This document shows positions 24,904 through 34,308 of a stretch of 64,000 nucleotides of DNA, in pieces (within the stretch, counting starts at the first letter, position 1; each line of letters begins with the position of its first letter). Location: the NCBI RefSeq assembly GCF_028435365.1, contig NZ_JAGTJJ010000004.1:1-64000 (forward strand), written 5' to 3'. The stretch is from Polyangium jinanense (GTDB lineage: Bacteria; Myxococcota; Polyangia; Polyangiales; Polyangiaceae). Made by a program: the position numbers and the translations under genes. The notes below the pieces were generated by a model, which saw nothing but the letters and a program-made list of their open reading frames with translations, searched no databases and was not told the origin of the DNA.

Positions 24904-27150
24904 CTAAGACGGAGGATGGTGCTTCTTCTTCTTGCCGTTCTTGCGGCGTAGCTCGTCGCCGCCCTCGCCGTGGCCCACCTGGAAGATGTGGAACCGGCCG
25001 CCCCGCGAGAGCACGTCGGCCGGTTTCGGCCGCTCGCGCGCAAGCTCCATGAACCGCTGCTGCGAGCGCACCGGGGTCGCGCCCGCGGGCGTCGCGACAC
25101 GCGTGTAGCTGCCGTCCGCGTTGAGCGTCCACGTCTTCGCCGTGTCGGCCTCGAGCGTCGCGAGCATGTCCTCGGCGCGGGTGCGCGCGGCCGGATCGAG
25201 CAGCGGCACGAGCACCTCCACGCGGCGGTGGAAGTTCCGCGGCATCCAGTCCGCGCTCGAGAAGTAAAACTCTTCGCTCCCGCCGTTCGCGAAACGGAAG
25301 ACGCGCTTGTGCTCGAGGAATCGGTCGATGAGCGCGCGCACCTGGATCCGCTCCGACAGCCCCGGGATCCCGGGACGCAAGCAGCAGATGCCGCGGACGA
25401 AGAGCCGGATGTCGACGCCGTGCTGGCTCGCCGAATACAGCGCGTCGATCACGTCCACGTCCACGAGCGCGTTCATCTGCGCCACGATCTCGGCCTTGCG
25501 ACCGGCGCGCGCGTGCTCGGTCTCGCGCGCGATGAGCCCGAGGATCGCCTCGTGCAGCCCGAGCGGCGCCACCACGAGCCGGTTCCACTTCGGCGGCGCG
25601 CTGTAGCCCGTGAGCAGGTTGAAGAGCGAGGTCACGTCCTCGCCGAGCTCGCGGTTCGCCGTGAAGAGCCCGAAGTCCGTGTAGAGGCGCGCCGTGTGCG
25701 GGTTGTAGTTGCCTGTCGAGAGGTGCACGTAGCGCCGGAGTTTGTCCTTCTCCCGCCGCACCACGAGCAGCGCCTTCACGTGCGTCTTCAGCCCGAGCAG
25801 GCCGTAGATCACCTGCGCACCGCTCTGCTCGAGCGTACGCGCCCACTGGATGTTCGAGGCCTCGTCGAAGCGCGCCTTGAGCTCGACGATCGCCGTCACC
25901 TGCTTGCCGTTCTCCGCGGCCCGCGCGAGCGCCTTCACGATCGGCGAGTCGCCGCCGGTGCGGTAGAGCGTCTGCTTGATCGCGAGCACGTTCGGATCGT
26001 CGGCCGCGCGTGAGATGAACTCGACCACCGGCTCGAACGAGTCGTACGGGTGGTGCAACAAGACGTCCCGCTCGCGGATCACGGCGAACGGATCCTCGAC
26101 GTCGCGCAGCGCGACCGGCACCTGCGGCGTGAAGACCTCGTCTCGCAGATCCCGCCGATCCTCCTCGCCCACCACGGAGACGAGATCCGCGATGCTGAGC
26201 GGGCCCGAGATACGGTAGACGTCGAGGCTCGGATCGATGCCGAGCGCGCGGCAGAGGCGCTGCACGCTCGCGCCCACGCCGCCGCCGACGCCGATCTCCA
26301 CGCGCACGGCGTTGCCGCGATCGCGGCGCCGGAGCTCGGCCTGGATCGTCTCGAGGAGGTCCTCGCCTTCTTCCTCGTCGATCTCGAGGTCCCAGTTGCG
26401 CGTGACGCGGAACGGGTACGTCCCGCGGAGGCGCGAGACCGGGAAGAACTCTTTTACGTGGCGCGCGATCACGTCCTCGAGCAGCACGAACGCCCGGCCG
26501 CAACCGTCGACGCGCACGCGCATGAGGCGGCTCAGCATCGGCGGCACCTGGATCACGCCGAAGCCGGGCTCCTCGCCCTCGTGCTCGCGGCTGAACATGA
26601 TGCCGAGGTTGATGCTCTTGTTGCGCAGGTGCGGGAACGGATGGCCGGGATCGATCGCCAGCGGCGTGAGGATCGGGAAGATGTCCGTGCGGAACCGCTC
26701 GTCGAGCGCCGCGAGCTCGGCCGCGTCGAGCTCCTCGGGTCGCACGATCCGCACGCCGACGCGATGGAGCGCCGGCAGCATCTCCGTGTTCCAGAGCCGG
26801 TAGGCGCTGTCGACGAGCGCGTGCGCCCGCGCGCTGATGGCGAGGAGCTGCTCCTGCGGCTTCATGCCGTCCGGCGGGACCTCGGTGATCGTGCGGTGCG
26901 TCTGGGCCTGCAGGCCCGCCACGCGCACCATGAAGAACTCGTCGAGGTTCGAGAAGAAGATGCCGAGGAACTTGAGGCGTTCGAAGAGCGGCACCTCCAT
27001 CGAGCCGGCCTCGGAGAGGACGCGGGCGTTGAACTCGAGCCACGAGAGCTCGCGATTGAGGTACTGCAGGGGATCCGAGTCGCCCGCGGCCGGGACCAGG
27101 GACGAATGGCGAGCTGCGACATCGGGCGTGGAAGGAGTCTCGAACGTCAC
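24904..27150 (-). CDS. ppk1: Polyphosphate kinase 1
   Basis: Reversibly polymerises ATP gamma-phosphate into polyphosphate. 748 residues, slightly longer than usual. The N-terminus NRELSWLEFNARVLSEA is the family signature; the catalytic domains show NIQWARTLEQSGAQVIYGL, GLKTHVKALLVVRRE (phospho-His equivalent) and the second His in IDRFLEHKRVFRFANGG. The C-terminal ~60 residues end in a Lys-rich tail. A family 2 hairpin element lies directly after its stop. Divergent from panC with 120 bases between. Confidence 0.97.
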   Translation of the reverse strand: MTFETPSTPDVAARHSSLVPAAGDSDPLQYLNRELSWLEFNARVLSEAGSMEVPLFERLKFLGIFFSNLDEFFMVRVAGLQAQTHRTITEVPPDGMKPQEQLLAISARAHALVDSAYRLWNTEMLPALHRVGVRIVRPEELDAAELAALDERFRTDIFPILTPLAIDPGHPFPHLRNKSINLGIMFSREHEGEEPGFGVIQVPPMLSRLMRVRVDGCGRAFVLLEDVIARHVKEFFPVSRLRGTYPFRVTRNWDLEIDEEEGEDLLETIQAELRRRDRGNAVRVEIGVGGGVGASVQRLCRALGIDPSLDVYRISGPLSIADLVSVVGEEDRRDLRDEVFTPQVPVALRDVEDPFAVIRERDVLLHHPYDSFEPVVEFISRAADDPNVLAIKQTLYRTGGDSPIVKALARAAENGKQVTAIVELKARFDEASNIQWARTLEQSGAQVIYGLLGLKTHVKALLVVRREKDKLRRYVHLSTGNYNPHTARLYTDFGLFTANRELGEDVTSLFNLLTGYSAPPKWNRLVVAPLGLHEAILGLIARETEHARAGRKAEIVAQMNALVDVDVIDALYSASQHGVDIRLFVRGICCLRPGIPGLSERIQVRALIDRFLEHKRVFRFANGGSEEFYFSSADWMPRNFHRRVEVLVPLLDPAARTRAEDMLATLEADTAKTWTLNADGSYTRVATPAGATPVRSQQRFMELARERPKPADVLSRGGRFHIFQVGHGEGGDELRRKNGKKKKHHPPS

Positions 27151-27270
27151 GATGAACTCAGTCTAGCCTACCCGATCGCTTGGGTCAGTCGATCGAACCC
27201 GAGAGAAGCGAGCGCCGTGGAGGTCGGTCGGTTCCTTGTGGCGTGTCCTTTCTGCTAGCGTGGGCGCGCC

Positions 27271-28233
27271 ATGGAGATCTGGCGCGCACCTCTCGACTTC
27301 CGGCGTGCGTGTGACGAGGCCCGGCAGCGCGGCGCGCGCGTCGGCCTCGTTCCCACGATGGGCGCCTTGCACCGCGGGCATCAGACGCTCATCGAGGAGG
27401 CCCGAAAGCACGCCGATTTCATCGTCGTCTCGATCTTCGTGAACCCCACGCAGTTCGGGCCGAACGAAGACTTCGCCCGCTACCCGCGGGACCTCGAAGG
27501 CGATGCGAAGAAGTGCGCGGAGGCAGGCGCGCACGGCATCTTCGCGCCGGCCCCCGCCGACATGTACCCGCCCGGCGACGAGACCCGCGTGCACGTCGGC
27601 GCCACGGCCGCGGGCCTCTGCGGCGTGCACCGGCCCGGCCACTTCGAAGGCGTGGCCACGGTCGTCACGAAATTGTTTGCGCTCGTAGGACCTTCCATCG
27701 CGCTCTTCGGCCGCAAGGACTACCAGCAGCTCAAGGTCATCGAGCGCTTCACGCGGGATCTCTTCCTGCCCGTCGAGGTCGTCGGCGTGCGGACCGTGCG
27801 CGAACCGGATGGGCTCGCGATGTCGTCGCGCAACGCGTACCTCTCGGCAGAAGCGCGCGCGCAGGCGCTCGCCATCCCGCGAGGTCTCTCGGCCGCGGCG
27901 CGCGCGTTCGCCGCGGGGGAGCGCCGTGCCGGCATGCTCACGGCGCTCGCGCGTGGACACGTCGCGCCCGTCGCGAGCTCGATCGACTACGTGGACGTGG
28001 CCGACGCGGACACGCTCGCCGTGCTCGGCCCCGAGGAACACACGCCGGATCGCGTGCTGCTCGCGCTCGCCATCCGCATCGGCGGCGCGCGGCTCATCGA
28101 CAACCTGGTGCTCGGCGAGGACCCGATCCCCGAGTCAACGCTTGGGGGCTCCGCTCCGGCGAGCGGAGCTACGCCCCCAAACCCCCACGAAGCGATCGCT
28201 GTAAACGAAGGAGACGAGGAACGCCATGCGTGA
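27271..28233 (+). CDS. panC: Pantothenate synthetase
   Basis: Joins pantoate and beta-alanine with ATP (pantothenate/CoA pathway). Motifs: [19 protein letters not shown] (HxGH), [38 protein letters not shown]. The enzyme proper ends at [11 protein letters not shown]; the remaining ~38 residues are an unusual tail encoded partly by a palindrome at 28142-28180 ([15 protein letters not shown]). The stop overlaps the start of tmk by eight bases, and the tmk ribosome site (GAAGGAGACGAGGA) is inside panC. Confidence 0.96.
   Translation: MEIWRAPLDFRRACDEARQRGARVGLVPTMGALHRGHQTLIEEARKHADFIVVSIFVNPTQFGPNEDFARYPRDLEGDAKKCAEAGAHGIFAPAPADMYPPGDETRVHVGATAAGLCGVHRPGHFEGVATVVTKLFALVGPSIALFGRKDYQQLKVIERFTRDLFLPVEVVGVRTVREPDGLAMSSRNAYLSAEARAQALAIPRGLSAAARAFAAGERRAGMLTALARGHVAPVASSIDYVDVADADTLAVLGPEEHTPDRVLLALAIRIGGARLIDNLVLGEDPIPESTLGGSAPASGATPPNPHEAIAVNEGDEERHA
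28142..28180. repeat. Palindrome forming the 3' end of panC
   Basis: TTGGGGGC (28142-28149) pairs with GCCCCCAA (28173-28180); within it GCTCCGCTC (28148-28156) pairs with GAGCGGAGC (28161-28169) around CGGC. The two pairings share bases, so one long imperfect hairpin forms. It lies beyond the conserved end of PanC and adds residues to the protein. Confidence 0.8.
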
Positions 28234-28891
28234 AGGCGAGGACGGAAACGACGGCCTGTTCGTCGTCTTCGAGGGCATCGACGGCGCGGGGACCACGACG
28301 CAAGCCGCGCGGTACGGCTCGTTCTTGCGAGGACGCCGGAGGCTCGCGCACGTCACGCGCGAGCCGAGCGGCGGGCCGATGGGCTCGCTGCTCCGGCTCG
28401 TGCTCACCCAGCGCGTGAACCTGCCTTCGAGGCACCGCGACACCACGATGGCGCTGCTCTTCGCGGCGGACAGGCTCGATCACATCGAGGCCGAGGTCGC
28501 TCCGCACCTGCGCGACGGCTACGTGGTCATCTCGGATCGGTACGAGCTCTCGAGCATCATCTACCAGTCGATCGGCATCGAAGACGAGGCCGCGCGCGCC
28601 GACATGATCGCCTGGATTCGCCACTGCAACCGCCACGCGCTCAAGCCCGACGTCACGGTCGTCGTGGACGTCGATCCGGACGTCGCCGCGCAACGCAGGC
28701 GCGCTCGTGGCGGCGCGAGCGAGCTCTTCGAGGAGCCGGAGCTCCAGGCCCGCCTCGCCCGCGCTTACCTCGAAGCCGACGCGATCATCGGCGGCGACCG
28801 GCTCGTGCACGTCGACGGCAACGGCGACGTCGATTCCGTGACCGCGGCGATCGTTCGCGCGCTCGAACCCTACGTCGGCGAGGGCCCCTGA
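28226..28891 (+). CDS. tmk: Thymidylate kinase family protein, Walker A lysine replaced
   Basis: 221 residues. Phosphorylates dTMP to dTDP in the family. The N-terminus [20 protein letters not shown] aligns with the P-loop of Tmk, but the invariant Lys (GxGK[ST]) is Thr-23 here. [12 protein letters not shown] (the DRY motif), HVTREPSGG and [19 protein letters not shown] are present, so the rest of the active site looks intact. ATG 28226 has GGAGACGAGG upstream. Translationally coupled to panC. It may be an active variant or a specialised paralogue; this cannot be decided without a genome-wide look for a second tmk. Confidence 0.85.
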   Translation: MREGEDGNDGLFVVFEGIDGAGTTTQAARYGSFLRGRRRLAHVTREPSGGPMGSLLRLVLTQRVNLPSRHRDTTMALLFAADRLDHIEAEVAPHLRDGYVVISDRYELSSIIYQSIGIEDEAARADMIAWIRHCNRHALKPDVTVVVDVDPDVAAQRRRARGGASELFEEPELQARLARAYLEADAIIGGDRLVHVDGNGDVDSVTAAIVRALEPYVGEGP

Positions 28892-28921
28892 TCGAATCAC
28901 GAGCTTGACCGCGAGCTTCGC

Positions 28922-30334
28922 ATGACTCTCAGCGGACACGCGCATCACTTCCTTTCGCGGCTCGACCGGCTCTCGGTGCCGCACCTCGACGTCGCCCTCT
29001 CGCTCTACCGCGACGATCCTCTCCTGCGGCACATCCTGAACACCGCGCGTGTCCCGGAGGGCATGGAGCGCGTGGCCATCTCGCTCGCGGATCCCGAGAA
29101 GGGCCCGTTCCTCATCGTCACGCGCGGCGGCAAGTTCGTCACGTGCCTCGGCGCGGGCATGGGCGTCAGGAACCTCCACGTCATCCCGCGGGAGCGGCTC
29201 GACGCGATCACGGAGAACGTCATCACGTGGCGCGAGCGCACGGACCGCTTCCTCAACTCGACGGGCAACGCGACGGAGCTCATGCGCGCGCTCTACGAGC
29301 GAGGGCAGTGGCTCACGCGCGAACAATTCGAGGGCATCGCCGTGTGGCAACCGTTCCTCGCCCTCGAGCTCTTGAAGTGGATGATCGAGGAGGCCAAGGC
29401 GGTCGACCACATGCGCGAGCTCCTGCTCCGTGAGGTGCCGAAGAACGGCAAGCTGCATCGGCGCTGGGACGAGACGCTGCACGGGCTCTGGTGCCGGATG
29501 TGGACGCTCGGGCACCTGTCGCTCCTCGCCGCGATGGACGGCAAGGCGCCCTATCAGGAGCTGCCGGAGCCCGCGCGCAAGGCCATGTCCGAGTGCGCGT
29601 ACGCGCGCCCCGCCGTCTCGCAGGGATTGGTCGGCAACGCGTTCCGCGGCCTCTGGGGTGCGGCGCGCCTCGGCGAGGAGCTGTTCCCGCACTACAAGAA
29701 GGCCCATGAGGAGGCCGACAACGTCATCGAAGTCGCCGACAGCATGTTCACGTTCGCGACGATCGGCTTCCGCTACCCGGCGCTGCGTGCGGAGGTGAGA
29801 GAAGCGCTCTCACCGAGCGCGCCCTTGCCGGAGGGCAAGAGCCACCTCGCGTCCGTGCGCAGAGCGCTCACGAACATCTTCCTTTCCGACGACGCGGACC
29901 CGATGGATCTCCCCGACCGGCTCGCGAAGGTCGGAGCCGACCTCGCGGTCACCGTCGGAAAGCGCGCCCCTTCCTCGTCGCCCTACCATTTCACGGACGC
30001 CGCGGACGTGCCGCGGGATCTCGCGCGCGCCGCCCTGCTCCTCGTCGATGGGTGCTACATCTCAGAGCAAGAGCTCCTGCCCGTGATGGTCATGGCGCTC
30101 CCGTGGCTCGCGCGCGCGAAGCCCGAGGAGCTCTACCTGCCCGCCGACTACATCGCCGCCATCCGCGTCCCCTACGATCGGGACTACGCGCTCACGCTCC
30201 TGCGCCAAGACCGCCGCAGGCTGAAAGACTTCCGCACGGCGGAGGCGAAGGAGCAGCAGACGGGCCCCGCGCGAAGCGCACCGTGCCCCTGCGGGAGTGG
30301 GAAAAAGTACAAGCGCTGCTGCGGCGATCGCTGA
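28922..30334 (+). CDS. SEC-C motif protein of unknown function
   Basis: 470 residues, cytosolic. Only the C-terminus is recognisable: APCPCGSGKKYKRCCGD, the zinc-binding SEC-C motif (CxCx8CC) seen at the end of SecA and many uncharacterised proteins. The body is largely helical with no other motif I can name. It starts 30 bases after tmk, probably in the same transcript. The next gene is convergent, with a repeat-rich gap between. Confidence 0.8.
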   Translation: MTLSGHAHHFLSRLDRLSVPHLDVALSLYRDDPLLRHILNTARVPEGMERVAISLADPEKGPFLIVTRGGKFVTCLGAGMGVRNLHVIPRERLDAITENVITWRERTDRFLNSTGNATELMRALYERGQWLTREQFEGIAVWQPFLALELLKWMIEEAKAVDHMRELLLREVPKNGKLHRRWDETLHGLWCRMWTLGHLSLLAAMDGKAPYQELPEPARKAMSECAYARPAVSQGLVGNAFRGLWGAARLGEELFPHYKKAHEEADNVIEVADSMFTFATIGFRYPALRAEVREALSPSAPLPEGKSHLASVRRALTNIFLSDDADPMDLPDRLAKVGADLAVTVGKRAPSSSPYHFTDAADVPRDLARAALLLVDGCYISEQELLPVMVMALPWLARAKPEELYLPADYIAAIRVPYDRDYALTLLRQDRRRLKDFRTAEAKEQQTGPARSAPCPCGSGKKYKRCCGDR

Positions 30335-30411
30335 GAGAAGGCCAACCGCTCACCGATCGCCCCACCCTCGCCGGATCTTGCCCGACACGCCCGGACGCTC
30401 CTTCGAGCGCG

Positions 30412-30523
30412 CCCGCCACATGGACGGAGACGCCGAAGGCGCCTTCCGCACGCCCCGCCATGTGGCGGGACCGCGCAGAACGCCGTTGAGCGCGTCCCGC
30501 CACATGGACGGAGACGCCGAAGG
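30412..30523. repeat. 28 bp direct repeats with a long hairpin
   Basis: An identical 28-base unit (starting CCCGCCACATGGACGG and ending GCCGAAGG) occurs at 30412-30439 and 30496-30523. Between them CCATGTGGCGGGAC (30458-30471) is the exact inverse of 30494-30507, and extra GCGC pairing lengthens the stem to about 18 bp with one bulge and a 13-base loop. It lies in the 258-base gap between two convergent genes and probably acts as a two-way terminator. Confidence 0.8.
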
Positions 30524-30592
30524 GTCCTTCGTGACGCGCCGCCTTCGGGCAGGGCCGCACGAAGGCGCCTCGCGCGGCGCCCGCCATGGGGA

Positions 30593-31840
30593 TCAGCGCG
30601 AGCCTCCGTCCACATCCGCTTGCCGCCATCGGTCCGGCTTGCGTACCTCCCAGGCCCCCTCGTCGTCGAGCGACAGTGGTGCGATGCGGTACCTGCCCCG
30701 TCCGTCGTCCTCACACACGATGAGCGTATGATCGTCGAGCCACACGCTCGCCGCAGACACGGACGAGCGATGGTCGCGACCTCGGCGAACGATGCCGGTT
30801 CGCGTATCCACGACGGTCGTCCTTCCTTTCGAATACGTATAGGAGATCGCGGCGAGGCCGGTGTCGTTGACGGCCAGGCCGAGGTGGGCATCCAGCGCGA
30901 TGCCGTCGACGTACCCATCCGCCAGGATCTGCGCGCTTCGCTGGTCGACCAGCGAGAACTCGAGCAAACCGCTGCTCTTGGTGAAGAGACCACAGATCCC
31001 GCGGTCACAGAGGACCGACGGGGTGTGGATCCCGTTGGAACAAGTCAGCTTGCGGCGCGCAGCGGGCGGCGCCTCCCAGAAAAAGCAAACGTCTCCTGTC
31101 CCTTCCGACAAATGGGCTGTCCGGTGATCGTCGTATTTGTAGGAGACGACCGGTAAACGCTCGACTACGCGCCGTGGATCCTGGAGGTCCCGCGGACGGG
31201 GAACGAAGTCCGGAGACCCGGGCATGCGGACCCAGCTCCAGTCCTTGTGTCCCGTCTCGATCTCCGCGCCGCCATCCTCGTCGAACCGGACATACCAGGT
31301 GGTGGCGCTCTCCCCGTCCTTTGCGCCGAACGCGAGATAGGGCAGCCACGCGCCCACGCGGTGGAACCGCTTCGCCAGCCCCTCCAGCCGGGCCAGGATC
31401 GCCCGAGATTCGGGCGTATGCAGAGCGCTCGGGTCCGCCGTCCCGCGCGGGTATCCTCGCGACGTGAGGACGAGCTGGCGTTCGGCTCGACCATCCAGGT
31501 GGGCGGCGATGTACGCGTGGTAGTACGGCTCCTGAAAGGACTCGTTTCGAAAGAAGAGGATCGTCCGCTCGTCGCGGTTGCCCGCGATCATTTCCCAGGG
31601 CTTGCAATCGAAGGCGTCGTCGCTCCACGCGTCGGGTACGTCGGTGGAGCCGGAAGCGGCGCTCCCGAGCGGCGCTGACGCGGATGCGTCGCCAGCGTCG
31701 CTCGGGTCGTTCGGCCCATCCTGCGCGGCGCCGCCAGGCCAGAACGAGATCACGCCGAGGGAAACGATGAGCACAGTCGAGACGGCGCCGGCGATGGCGA
31801 GCCACCTACGACGATGGTGCCGGGCGCTCGCATCGCTCAT
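30593..31840 (-). CDS. Membrane-anchored hypothetical protein
   Basis: 415 residues. A short basic N-terminus (RHHRRRW) and one hydrophobic helix (LAIAGAVSTVLIVSLGVISF) anchor it, probably with the large part outside the cytoplasm. A Ser/Ala/Asp linker follows, then a beta-rich region with repeated strand motifs (RTILFFRNESFQEPYYHAYI, RQLVLTSRGYPRG, ASVWLDDHTLIVCEDDG) that could be a propeller. No family named. Its start lies 12 bases after the stop of the VOC protein upstream, so they are likely one operon. Confidence 0.75.
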   Translation of the reverse strand: MSDASARHHRRRWLAIAGAVSTVLIVSLGVISFWPGGAAQDGPNDPSDAGDASASAPLGSAASGSTDVPDAWSDDAFDCKPWEMIAGNRDERTILFFRNESFQEPYYHAYIAAHLDGRAERQLVLTSRGYPRGTADPSALHTPESRAILARLEGLAKRFHRVGAWLPYLAFGAKDGESATTWYVRFDEDGGAEIETGHKDWSWVRMPGSPDFVPRPRDLQDPRRVVERLPVVSYKYDDHRTAHLSEGTGDVCFFWEAPPAARRKLTCSNGIHTPSVLCDRGICGLFTKSSGLLEFSLVDQRSAQILADGYVDGIALDAHLGLAVNDTGLAAISYTYSKGRTTVVDTRTGIVRRGRDHRSSVSAASVWLDDHTLIVCEDDGRGRYRIAPLSLDDEGAWEVRKPDRWRQADVDGGSR

Positions 31841-31852
31841 GCGCCCGTCCCG

Positions 31853-32212
31853 TCACGGCGTGTGACAGACCGCCTCGATGTTGTGCCCGTCCGGATCCAG
31901 GACGAACGCGCCGTAATAATTCGGGTGGTACTGCGGCCGAAGCCCGGGGGCACCGTTGTCCTTGCCTCCGGCGCGGATCGCGGCCTCGTAAAACGCGTCG
32001 ACCGTCTTGCGATCCGCGGCGACGAACGCGACGTGCTGGCGCAAGCCCACCTCCCCCGCGCCGAGCCAGAAATCGGGTTTGCCCTTTTCCCCGAGCCCGA
32101 GCACGCCGGGGAACTCCATCATCACCGCATAACCGAGGGGCGCGAGGGCAGCCGCGTAAAACGCCTTGCTCTTCTCCAGATCACGAACGCCGATCGAGAT
32201 GTGGTCAATCAT
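31853..32212 (-). CDS. VOC (glyoxalase/dioxygenase-fold) family protein
   Basis: 119 residues, a single vicinal-oxygen-chelate domain: IDHISIGVRDLEKSKAFYAA at the N-terminus, HVAFVAADRKTVDAFYEAA, and a C-terminal GAFVLDPDGHNIEAVCH with the metal-ligand Glu. The N-terminal His (DHI) and this Glu fit metal binding. Substrate unknown. ATG 32212 gives the usual family start; ATG 32221 adds three residues. Shares a likely transcript with the downstream membrane protein. Confidence 0.88.
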   Translation of the reverse strand: MIDHISIGVRDLEKSKAFYAAALAPLGYAVMMEFPGVLGLGEKGKPDFWLGAGEVGLRQHVAFVAADRKTVDAFYEAAIRAGGKDNGAPGLRPQYHPNYYGAFVLDPDGHNIEAVCHTP

Positions 32213-32291
32213 GGGCGGCATCCTACCCGAGCGAAGGAACCATGTCGCCACGAATTCCTTCGCCCGAGAAGCCCCCCCGACAAACGCCCCG

Positions 32292-33905
32292 TCAGTGCGT
32301 GACGGAAGAGGGCCGGGGCTCCGGTGCGGGCGGGTCCGCCACCACCTCGCAAACGGCATTCGCGATCGTCACGTCGTCGAGGTTCCACCCCGACACCGTG
32401 AACACGCCGCCGTTGCCCACCTCGAAGCCGAAACGCACACGCAGCGCCGGGTTTCGGTATGCCGTGAGGTCGTATGTCATGAGCGTCCACGCCGCGTCCT
32501 TGATCGCCGGCGGCCCGCCCGAGTTCCACACGTTGACCCACGCGCTCCCGTCGAAGACGTCGACGGTGTTCGTCATGTACGGACCGTAATCGCTGTTGAG
32601 CCAGCGGTAGAAGGAGAGCCACAAAGAGCCCGTGCCGCTCGTGTCGATCGGAGGGCTCACGAGGTACTCCGGCGGGTGAACGGCCTCAGCCGCATACCCT
32701 CCGATGCTCACGCCCGCGATGCCGTTGTCGGCCGTCGAGGTGCGGTCCGTGGCCGGGTCCTCGGCGCCGTGGGAGGCGTTGCCCGGTGAAGCCTTCGCGG
32801 GGCCGATCTGCCACTCGCCTTCGAGCGTCCAGCCCGCGGAGTTGTCCGCGAACGTCTCGTGCAGGTAGACGACGTACCCCTCGGCCTTGCCGCCCGTACA
32901 CGACCCCGCCGAGCACGTCTCGCCCAGCGTGCACGCGTTGCCATCCTCGCAGGCTCCGCCCTCGTTGACCGGCACGGCCGCGCAGACGCCCGACGCGTCG
33001 CAGACGCCGTCGTTGCAGTCGTTCTTGGCGGACGCGCAGGCCACGCCCGGCGTGGGCACCCTCTGACAAACACCCGACGCGTCGCACATCCCCGTATTGC
33101 ACTCGTCGACGACTTCGCTGCACGAAAGGCCCGCGCCGCGTGGCGCGCCCACGCACGCCCCCGTGGCCGCGTCGCAGACGCCCGTGTTGCAGTCGTCCGC
33201 GGCGCTCGCGCAGTCCTTCGGGCCTCCTCCCTGGCAAACGCCGGCGGCGCAGGTCTTGCCCGTCAGGCACGGGTCGCCGCCTTGCTCGCAAGCGAGGCCC
33301 TCGTTGCCGGGGACGGGTTCACAGGCGCCCGTCTGCGGATTGCAGACCGCGACGTGACAATCGTCGGGCACGGGCGCGAAGTGACAGCTTTTCGGCGACC
33401 CGACGCAGGCGCCGCCCTTGCAGGTCGCGGAGACCGTGCACGCGTCGCTCGACACGCAAGGCGCTCCGTCGAGCGCGGGCCCCTCGTCGCAGGAGGCCGT
33501 GTCCTCGTGGCAGGTCACGACCGAGCAGGTCGCGGCTTCGATGCCGCAGTCGTTTTGCCCGCCCCCGACGCAAACGCCGTCCTGGCAGCTATCGCCCACG
33601 GTGCAGAAGAGCCCATCCTCGCAGGAGGTCCCGGCGGGGCGCGGGACGATGGCGCAGCGCTTCTTCTCCGCGTCGCAGACGGACGCGAGGCAGGGCGGCG
33701 CATCGATGAGCGAGCAATCCAAGGGGCAGTCCGTGGCCCCGAGGGAGGCGCCGCCTTGGCCGCCTTGGCCCCCCGCGCCGCCTTCGCCGTTTTCGCCGCG
33801 ACCGCCCTCTCCAGGCGCGGCATCAGACGCCTTTTGTGCGCAGCCCGCGGCGACGACGCTCACGGACAAGGCGAGAATGCGCCCCCAATTCATCCATTCC
33901 CTCAT
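32292..33905 (-). CDS. Cys-rich repeat lipoprotein with C-terminal jelly-roll-like domain
   Basis: About 537 residues. Lipoprotein signal ILALSVSVVAAGC, then a Gly/Glu linker (GEGGRGENGEGGAGGQGGQG). The middle ~320 residues have many short Cys-repeats of the form CDASGVC, DACTVSATCKGGACVG and NDCNDGVCDA, about eight Cys-pairs resembling the DUF4215/myxobacterial disulfide repeats. The C-terminal ~170 residues (HETFADNSAGWTLEGEWQIG onward, ending in WNLDDVTI) look like a beta-sandwich of the carbohydrate-binding/MAM type. It is a surface protein, likely an adhesin or binding factor. ATG 33905 or 33893 could start it. Confidence 0.83.
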   Translation of the reverse strand: MREWMNWGRILALSVSVVAAGCAQKASDAAPGEGGRGENGEGGAGGQGGQGGASLGATDCPLDCSLIDAPPCLASVCDAEKKRCAIVPRPAGTSCEDGLFCTVGDSCQDGVCVGGGQNDCGIEAATCSVVTCHEDTASCDEGPALDGAPCVSSDACTVSATCKGGACVGSPKSCHFAPVPDDCHVAVCNPQTGACEPVPGNEGLACEQGGDPCLTGKTCAAGVCQGGGPKDCASAADDCNTGVCDAATGACVGAPRGAGLSCSEVVDECNTGMCDASGVCQRVPTPGVACASAKNDCNDGVCDASGVCAAVPVNEGGACEDGNACTLGETCSAGSCTGGKAEGYVVYLHETFADNSAGWTLEGEWQIGPAKASPGNASHGAEDPATDRTSTADNGIAGVSIGGYAAEAVHPPEYLVSPPIDTSGTGSLWLSFYRWLNSDYGPYMTNTVDVFDGSAWVNVWNSGGPPAIKDAAWTLMTYDLTAYRNPALRVRFGFEVGNGGVFTVSGWNLDDVTIANAVCEVVADPPAPEPRPSSVTH

Positions 33906-34308
33906 CGTCGACCTACCTCTCTGCCGCAGCGAGGCGCGAATCCTCGCCCGTGCGGCGCGACGGCGCACCCTTGTCCGGAACGGCGTGTATAGCCGCGACG
34001 CACCAGTTTTTCCAAATTGCACGTTCGAGATCGCAATCAGACGTCCCCCGATTGCGATCCAGCCTCCGTAAGGCCATCATTTCGACGAATGCCGCTGCTT
34101 CGATGCCCTCGTCGAAACCCATCTTCCATTCGTGGGTGCTTGCCGCGCACGTCCGTGCCGTATACATCGTTCTTGCTCCGTCGTCGCCCCCCGAGCGCCT
34201 CGAATGATTCGAGTTCACGGCCTTCCGGCGACGCAAAGCTCCCCGATCGGTGATGGATACGAGGCACCGAGCGGATGGTCGTCTTTCTCCAGATTCCCAG
34301 GAGTAAAC
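33906..34308. other. Divergent intergenic region
   Basis: 403 bases between two divergent surface-protein genes. GC is lower than average. It must hold two promoters; no gene, repeat or clear operator was seen. Confidence 0.5.
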
